Shown here: positions 6,482 through 10,708 of the stretch, one piece after another | Numbering within the stretch: the first letter of the stretch is position 1 | Layout: each line of letters opens with the position of its first letter | Origin: Acidobacteriaceae bacterium | GTDB lineage: Bacteria > Acidobacteriota > Terriglobia > Terriglobales > Acidobacteriaceae | DNA length: 10,708 nt | Assembly (NCBI GenBank): GCA_003156235.1 | Contig: PMGP01000147.1 | Coordinates: forward strand, 1 to 10,708 | Reading direction: 5' to 3' | Program-made: the position numbers and the translations under genes | The notes under the pieces: model-generated | Told to the model about the DNA's origin: nothing | Databases searched by the model: none | Seen by the model: the letters and a program-made list of their open reading frames with translations, nothing else

Positions 6482-7380
6482 TGCCGCTTGATTTCAGTTT
6501 CGATGCAATCCAGCACACCGAATTTGGTGTTGGTCGTGAGATAGATGGAGAAGAGGACTTTTCGCTTCTTCCGGTTGACGCCGCAGTTCAAACAGCCCTG
6601 CAAGAGATGGCCCGGAGCACTTGGAACACGATTTGCGGGTTTGAGGGTGAGGGCCGGATGTACGAGCCATCTGAGAAGTATGCCCCTCAGGAGTATGTGT
6701 TCCTCCGAATTGACAGCACACTGGCAGAAAACTTGAGACAGCTTCATCTTGCAAATAATATGGAGCTAGACGCTGGGGCACTCAATCCTACGTCAGCGAT
6801 ATATTGCTATTTCGCACGGTTTACCGATAGGAATGGAAGGCGGTTGACTGCGGTCAGGCGTGCAACCCAATTCAAAGGAATCGTCAAAAGTCGCCTAATC
6901 CAGTTTATGACAGATGCGCTCAAGATCGTCACGGATACAACATTCAGACTCGATCATGATTTTGACCTGTTGATCGACTCGAACCTCATTCATATTCTGC
7001 ATCCTGCTGGGTTTGAAGCTATAGGAAAGCTCCAAGAAGCCGTATGCGGGGCAGTCCCAGAAAATATCGAAGTAATCTCTGCCCAGATGGAGTTTGTTGA
7101 TTTTACTCGCATCCAGGAGTACGCGGAAAGTCACCCCCGTGCGGCCCGGTATCTTGCATCGATACGCAGTCTCGGGGAGACGGAGAATATTTCGCAGCCC
7201 CTTCTCATCAGCGTTTGTGCCACACACGGAATAGGCATAGAGCAAGTAAATGGGAGAATTTCGATTCTTGCTGGCAATGAAATGGATTTTCTCAATGTGC
7301 TTGATCGCAGGATGTACAGGCTTGAACTTGTAGAAGGTACGCCAGAGCGATACAAAGCGGGTAGCCGCCAAAAACTTTGA
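6481..7380 (+). CDS. kwaB: Kiwa anti-phage protein KwaB-like (DUF4868)
   Basis: The 299-residue product starts at GTG 6481, sharing one base with the kwaA stop codon (TAGTG). GGGAGG lies 7 bases upstream inside the end of kwaA, so the pair is translationally coupled. Residues about 105-260 fit the DUF4868 pattern: a short strand (AIYCYFARF), RNGRRLTAVRRATQFKG, then FDLLIDSNLIHILHPAGFEA (161-180), where a strand pair leads into the helix with Phe-Glu, and a long helical region. There is no signal peptide or membrane segment, so it is cytoplasmic. In Kiwa, KwaB is reported to bind DNA and form a large membrane-associated assembly with KwaA that blocks phage DNA replication and late expression. 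DUF4868 proteins also occur outside Kiwa, but the membrane partner upstream and the typical length (around 300 residues) favour KwaB. The gene ends 12 bases before hsdR. Confidence 0.75.
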   Translation: MPLDFSFDAIQHTEFGVGREIDGEEDFSLLPVDAAVQTALQEMARSTWNTICGFEGEGRMYEPSEKYAPQEYVFLRIDSTLAENLRQLHLANNMELDAGALNPTSAIYCYFARFTDRNGRRLTAVRRATQFKGIVKSRLIQFMTDALKIVTDTTFRLDHDFDLLIDSNLIHILHPAGFEAIGKLQEAVCGAVPENIEVISAQMEFVDFTRIQEYAESHPRAARYLASIRSLGETENISQPLLISVCATHGIGIEQVNGRISILAGNEMDFLNVLDRRMYRLELVEGTPERYKAGSRQKL

Positions 7381-7392
7381 GGCTGATACGAG

Positions 7393-10300
7393 ATGTGCGC
7401 TGTTCAGTTCACAGAATCGGTAGTCGAAGAAGCCGCCCTCGAATGGCTTGCAGCCAAGGGCTGGACGATCCTGCATGGGCCAGAGATTGCGGCGGGGATG
7501 CCATCTGCCGAACGCGACGATCCGGACTTCCGCGATGTGGTGTTGGAACGGCGCTTGCGACAGTCCTTGCAGCGGTTGAACCCGGCGCTCTCCAGCGATG
7601 CCATTGAAGCCGCGCTGCGCAAGCTGACAATTGTGGATGGTCCAAGCCTGCTAGAGCGCAACCGCATGGCATGGCGAATGCTGGTGGATGGCGTGGGCGT
7701 GGAGATTACCCGCCCAGATGGTTCGCTAGGCGGCTATCCCGTCCGCGTGGTTGACTTTGAGAAGCCGGACAATAACGATTGGGTTGCCGTGAACCAGTTC
7801 ACCGTGCGCGAGGGCCAGCACGTGCGGCGGCCCGACATTCTGCTGTATTTGAACGGACTGCCGATTGCCGGAATTGAACTCAAGAATGCCACGGATGAGA
7901 AGGCCACGATCTGGACGGCCTACGACCAGTTCCAAACCTATAAGCATCAGATTCCTTCGCTCTACGTTCACAACGCGCTGCTGTGCATCTCCGATGGCAT
8001 GGAGGCGCGGGTTGGTTCGCTTACTTCACCGCCAGAACGGTTTCTCCCCTGGCGCACGATTGAGGGCGAGAAGCCCGCGCCGGCAACGATTCCGCAATTG
8101 CGCGTGGTGATTGAAGGACTCTTCGACAAGCAACGGCTGCTCGACTTCCTGCATTACTTCATCGTCTTTGAAGAGGAGAAATCCGGGACGGTCAAGAAGG
8201 TTGCCGGGTATCACCAGTTCCACGCCGTGAACCATGCCATCGAAGCGACAGTCGGCGCGACGGACGCTAAAGGAGACAAGCGGGCGGGCGTGGTGTGGCA
8301 TACGCAGGGTTCGGGCAAGAGCCTGACCATGGTCTTCTATGCCGGACGGCTGGCGCTCGATACCCGCTTGCAGAATCCAACTATTGTCGTTTTGACGGAT
8401 CGCAACGACCTTGACGACCAGCTTTTCGGTACATTCTCCCGCTGCCATGAGACGCTGCGCCAACCGCCCATGCAAGCGGAGAGCCGCGAACATCTGCGCC
8501 AGTTGCTGAGTGTTTCGTCGGGCGGCATTGTGTTCACGACGATTCAGAAGTTTATGCCCGCTGATGAGGATCGAGACCCCAAGTTAACGGACCGGCGCAA
8601 CGTGATCGTGATTGCAGACGAGGCGCACCGGAGCCAATACGACTTTATCGACGGGTTTGCGCGTCATATGCGCGATGCGATTCCGGGCGCCACGTTCATC
8701 GGATTCACAGGAACACCGATTGAGAAGACGGATGCCAGCACAACGGCTGTGTTTGGCGACACCATTTCGGTCTATGACATTCAGCGAGCCGTGGAAGATG
8801 GGGCCACTGTCCCGATCTATTACGAAAATCGTCTGGTAAAGCTCAACCTGGACGAAGCCTTGAAGCCGCAACTCGACTCCAGCTTTGAGGAGGCGACGGA
8901 AGACGAAGAAGTCACCCGGCGGGAGCGGCTCAAGACGCGCTGGGCGGCGGTTGAGGCCATTGTCGGGACAGAGACGCGCATTAAGGCAGTCGCCAAAGAC
9001 CTGGTTGACCACTTCGAGGGCCGTCAGCAGGGCATGGTGGGCAAGGGCATGATTGTCTGCATGAGCCGCCGAATCTGCGTTGAGATCTATAAGGAACTGA
9101 CGGCGCTACGTCCGAAGTGGCACTCGGACGATGACAAGGAAGGCGCGATCAAGATTGTAATGACCGGCAATGCGACCGATCCCGTTGATTGGCAATCGCA
9201 TATTCGCAACAAACCCCGCCGGGAGGCCATAGCGGAGCGATTCAAGAATCCCGATGACCCGTTGGAACTGGTCATTGTGCGGGATATGTGGCTGACCGGC
9301 TTCGATGTGCCTTGCCTGCATACGATGTACGTTGACAAGTACATGCACGCGCATGGGCTGATGCAGGCGATTGCGCGGGTGAATCGCGTCTTCCGGGACA
9401 AGCGCGGCGGGTTGGTGGTGGATTATCTGGGGATTGCGCAGGAGCTAAAGAAGGCGCTCTCAACCTACACGGAAGGCGGCGGAGAGGGTGATCTCACGCG
9501 GCCTCAGCACGAAGCAGTGGAACTGATGCTCCGGCGGCATCAGGAGTGCTGCGCTTTGTTCGGGGGCTTCGATTGGTCAGGATGGGCCGCTGCCAAGCCA
9601 AGCGACAAGCTGGGGATGCTGCCCTGGGCACAAGAGCACATTCTGGCGCAGCCGCAGGGAAAGGAGAACCTCAGCCGATCCGTTGCGGAACTCACCCATG
9701 CCTTCGCCCTAGCAGTGCCGCATGACGAGGCTTTGCGGATTCGGGACGATGTCGGTTTCTTTCAGGCGGTAAAGGCTGTACTGGCAAAGTCGCCCACACA
9801 GCAGGTTGGCAGGGTCGATGCTGAGTTGGCAATTCGGCAGATCGTATCGAATGCCATCGTCTCCGAGGATGTGGTTGATATTTTTGCCGCTGCCGGATTG
9901 AAGAAGCCGGACATCTCGATTCTGTCGGATGAGTTTCTGGCGGAGATTCAGGCTATGCCGCAGAGGAATCTCGCTGTTGAGCTGCTGCAAAAGCTGCTCA
10001 AAGGGGAGATTAAGATCCGCTCGCGGCGGAATGTGGTCCAGGCGCGGAAGTTCTCCGAACTGATAGAGGCTTCTTTGCGGCGCTACCAGAATCGGGCGAT
10101 TGAAACGGCGCAAGTGATTGAGGAACTGATTGGGCTGGCCAAGGACCTGAATGAGGCTTTGAGACGCGGGGAGCGGCTCGGTCTGAATGAGGATGAACTC
10201 GCCTTCTACGATGCCTTGGAAGTCAACGATAGTGCCGTGCAAGTGCTTGGGGATGCTTCCCTCCGGGCCATTGCCAAAGAGCTTGTTGAGAATGTTCGGA

Positions 10301-10473
10301 AGAACACTACAATCGATTGGACCCAGCGAGAGAACGTCCAGGCGAAGCTCCGGGTCATCGTCAAGCGCATCCTAAAGAAGTACGGCTACCCGCCGGACAA
10401 GCAGGAGCAGGCAACTAGGACCGTCTTGGAGCAAGCCGAGGTACTCTCCGAGGGATGGGCTGTTTCACTTTAG
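7393..10473 (+). CDS. hsdR: Type I restriction endonuclease motor subunit (HsdR)
   Basis: HsdR binds the M2S core at unmethylated targets, pulls DNA in an ATP-dependent way and cuts it at distant sites. The protein has 1026 residues, a full length for the family. The PD-(D/E)xK nuclease is at the N-terminus: D148 in RRPDILL, then E162 and K164 in GIELKN. The superfamily 2 motor follows, with Walker A GSGKS (306-310), DEAH (409-412), TGTP (439-442), LTGFDVP (634-640) and QAIARVNR (658-665), where the arginines fit motif VI. The C-terminal helical part (about 800-1026) is the DUF3387-like region, including LGLNEDELAFYDAL and the final DW...KR...GYPP segment. All catalytic residues are present, so activity is expected. 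The ATG lies 12 bases after kwaB with only a weak ribosome-binding site (GAGG at the kwaB stop), suggesting reliance on read-through translation from upstream. G+C is high, like hsdM, supporting common origin of the two around inserted genes. Confidence 0.96.
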   Translation: MCAVQFTESVVEEAALEWLAAKGWTILHGPEIAAGMPSAERDDPDFRDVVLERRLRQSLQRLNPALSSDAIEAALRKLTIVDGPSLLERNRMAWRMLVDGVGVEITRPDGSLGGYPVRVVDFEKPDNNDWVAVNQFTVREGQHVRRPDILLYLNGLPIAGIELKNATDEKATIWTAYDQFQTYKHQIPSLYVHNALLCISDGMEARVGSLTSPPERFLPWRTIEGEKPAPATIPQLRVVIEGLFDKQRLLDFLHYFIVFEEEKSGTVKKVAGYHQFHAVNHAIEATVGATDAKGDKRAGVVWHTQGSGKSLTMVFYAGRLALDTRLQNPTIVVLTDRNDLDDQLFGTFSRCHETLRQPPMQAESREHLRQLLSVSSGGIVFTTIQKFMPADEDRDPKLTDRRNVIVIADEAHRSQYDFIDGFARHMRDAIPGATFIGFTGTPIEKTDASTTAVFGDTISVYDIQRAVEDGATVPIYYENRLVKLNLDEALKPQLDSSFEEATEDEEVTRRERLKTRWAAVEAIVGTETRIKAVAKDLVDHFEGRQQGMVGKGMIVCMSRRICVEIYKELTALRPKWHSDDDKEGAIKIVMTGNATDPVDWQSHIRNKPRREAIAERFKNPDDPLELVIVRDMWLTGFDVPCLHTMYVDKYMHAHGLMQAIARVNRVFRDKRGGLVVDYLGIAQELKKALSTYTEGGGEGDLTRPQHEAVELMLRRHQECCALFGGFDWSGWAAAKPSDKLGMLPWAQEHILAQPQGKENLSRSVAELTHAFALAVPHDEALRIRDDVGFFQAVKAVLAKSPTQQVGRVDAELAIRQIVSNAIVSEDVVDIFAAAGLKKPDISILSDEFLAEIQAMPQRNLAVELLQKLLKGEIKIRSRRNVVQARKFSELIEASLRRYQNRAIETAQVIEELIGLAKDLNEALRRGERLGLNEDELAFYDALEVNDSAVQVLGDASLRAIAKELVENVRKNTTIDWTQRENVQAKLRVIVKRILKKYGYPPDKQEQATRTVLEQAEVLSEGWAVSL

Positions 10474-10519
10474 ACTGAGCATGGCACGACCATTGGGAAA
10501 TGGACCCTTTCGGGAGCAA

Positions 10520-10561
10520 GCGGCGTAGCTAACCGCTCTACAGAGTGTTCCATTACGCCGC
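10520..10561. repeat. 8-base inverted repeat with inner hairpin downstream of hsdR
   Basis: GCGGCGTA (10520-10527) and TACGCCGC (10554-10561) are exact inverted copies. The 26-base centre holds a second small hairpin, CTCT-AC-AGAG (10536-10545). The structure begins 46 bases after the hsdR stop and could slow or end transcription, but no T-run follows directly, so it is not a standard intrinsic terminator. It could instead be a protein-binding site at the end of the element. Confidence 0.4.
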
Positions 10562-10597
10562 GCCGCAACAGCCATATATCCCCAGTGAATTCTGAAA

Positions 10598-10620
10598 GGG
10601 GGTATTTTTGGGGGTATTTT
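10598..10620 (+). repeat. Two tandem GGGGGTATTTT repeats, possible integrase arm sites
   Basis: Identical 11-base copies lie at 10598-10608 and 10610-10620, a 12-base period close to one helix turn. They sit in an abruptly AT-rich stretch after the operon. Short spaced direct repeats next to a core site are typical arm-type sites of tyrosine integrases. That role is inferred from position and form only; no integrase gene is in the window. Confidence 0.4.
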
Positions 10621-10669
10621 ACCGATTCCATTTATTATCTCTTTATTTTGCAATGATTTACGTGATGAT

Positions 10670-10688
10670 GTGAATCCCACTCTCCCCC
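10670..10688 (+). other. tRNA 3'-end-like segment, candidate attachment core
   Basis: GTGAATCCCACTCTCCCCC resembles the T-loop to acceptor end of a tRNA-Ser type gene (family pattern TTCGAATCCCACTCTC). No complete tRNA can be folded here; the T-stem partner and CCA are missing. Islands inserted in tRNA genes leave such a copy at the far end, so this may be an attachment-site remnant. The match is short and could be chance. Confidence 0.25.
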
Positions 10689-10708
10689 ATAGACTATTGC
10701 ATCTCATT

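Noticed and set aside
10515..10560. A tRNA-like look in the sequence downstream of hsdR (AGCTAACCGCTCTAC resembles a reversed D-arm)
   Set aside because: No T-arm, anticodon arm or acceptor stem can be matched around it on either strand; the inverted repeat explains the pairing.
10465..10707. Minus-strand open frame of 80 codons at the right edge
   Set aside because: It overlaps the hsdR stop, its KIPPKIPP segment is just the translated GGGGGTATTTT repeats, and it has no recognisable domain. It could only be reconsidered with sequence beyond the edge.
1..10708. CRISPR array, insertion sequence or transposase
   Set aside because: No regularly spaced repeats, terminal inverted repeats or transposase-like frames were seen.

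Overview
The window is a bacterial anti-phage defence locus, probably near the right edge of an acquired genomic island. It has seven well-supported protein genes plus one very small doubtful frame. The organism cannot be named from the sequence. Shine-Dalgarno sites and tight gene overlaps show it is bacterial. The ParB gene is of the RepB C-terminal type, known mainly from proteobacterial plasmids and integrated elements, so a Gram-negative host is plausible but only inferred. Base composition is uneven: G+C is 41/60 in a sample of hsdM (1801-1860), 36/60 in hsdR (8401-8460) and 27/60 in kwaB (6961-7020), as expected for a mosaic built by transfer.

Layout. (1) 1-801: the 3' part of a ParB/RepB-type partition protein gene, cut by the left edge. 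(2) 846-1271, minus strand: a small basic protein of unknown function, convergent with the ParB gene. (3) 1272-1731: a 460-base divergent intergenic region with a promoter candidate for the minus-strand gene and a perfect 7-base inverted repeat. (4) 1732-10473, plus strand: a compact operon-like run of hsdM, hsdS, an abortive-infection (HEPN-like) gene, kwaA, kwaB and hsdR. (5) 10474-10708: non-coding tail with an inverted repeat, two adjacent GGGGGTATTTT repeats, and a short match to a tRNA 3' end. Together these suggest, without proving, an integrase attachment region.

How the genes work together. HsdM, HsdS and HsdR make a complete type I restriction-modification system: HsdS reads the target, HsdM methylates adenine, and HsdR translocates and cuts unmodified DNA. 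Three genes lie between hsdS and hsdR. The first encodes an Abi_C/HEPN-like protein whose C-terminal tail aligns without gaps to the extreme C-terminus of HsdR in this same locus. This suggests it docks on the methyltransferase core as an alternative partner to HsdR. The next two are a four-helix membrane protein and a DUF4868 protein, which together look like the two-gene Kiwa system (KwaA and KwaB). The locus therefore packs a restriction enzyme, a probable abortive-infection effector and a membrane-associated defence complex into one transcription unit. The HsdR-like tail on the Abi protein and the nesting of Kiwa inside an hsd operon are the points most worth following up.
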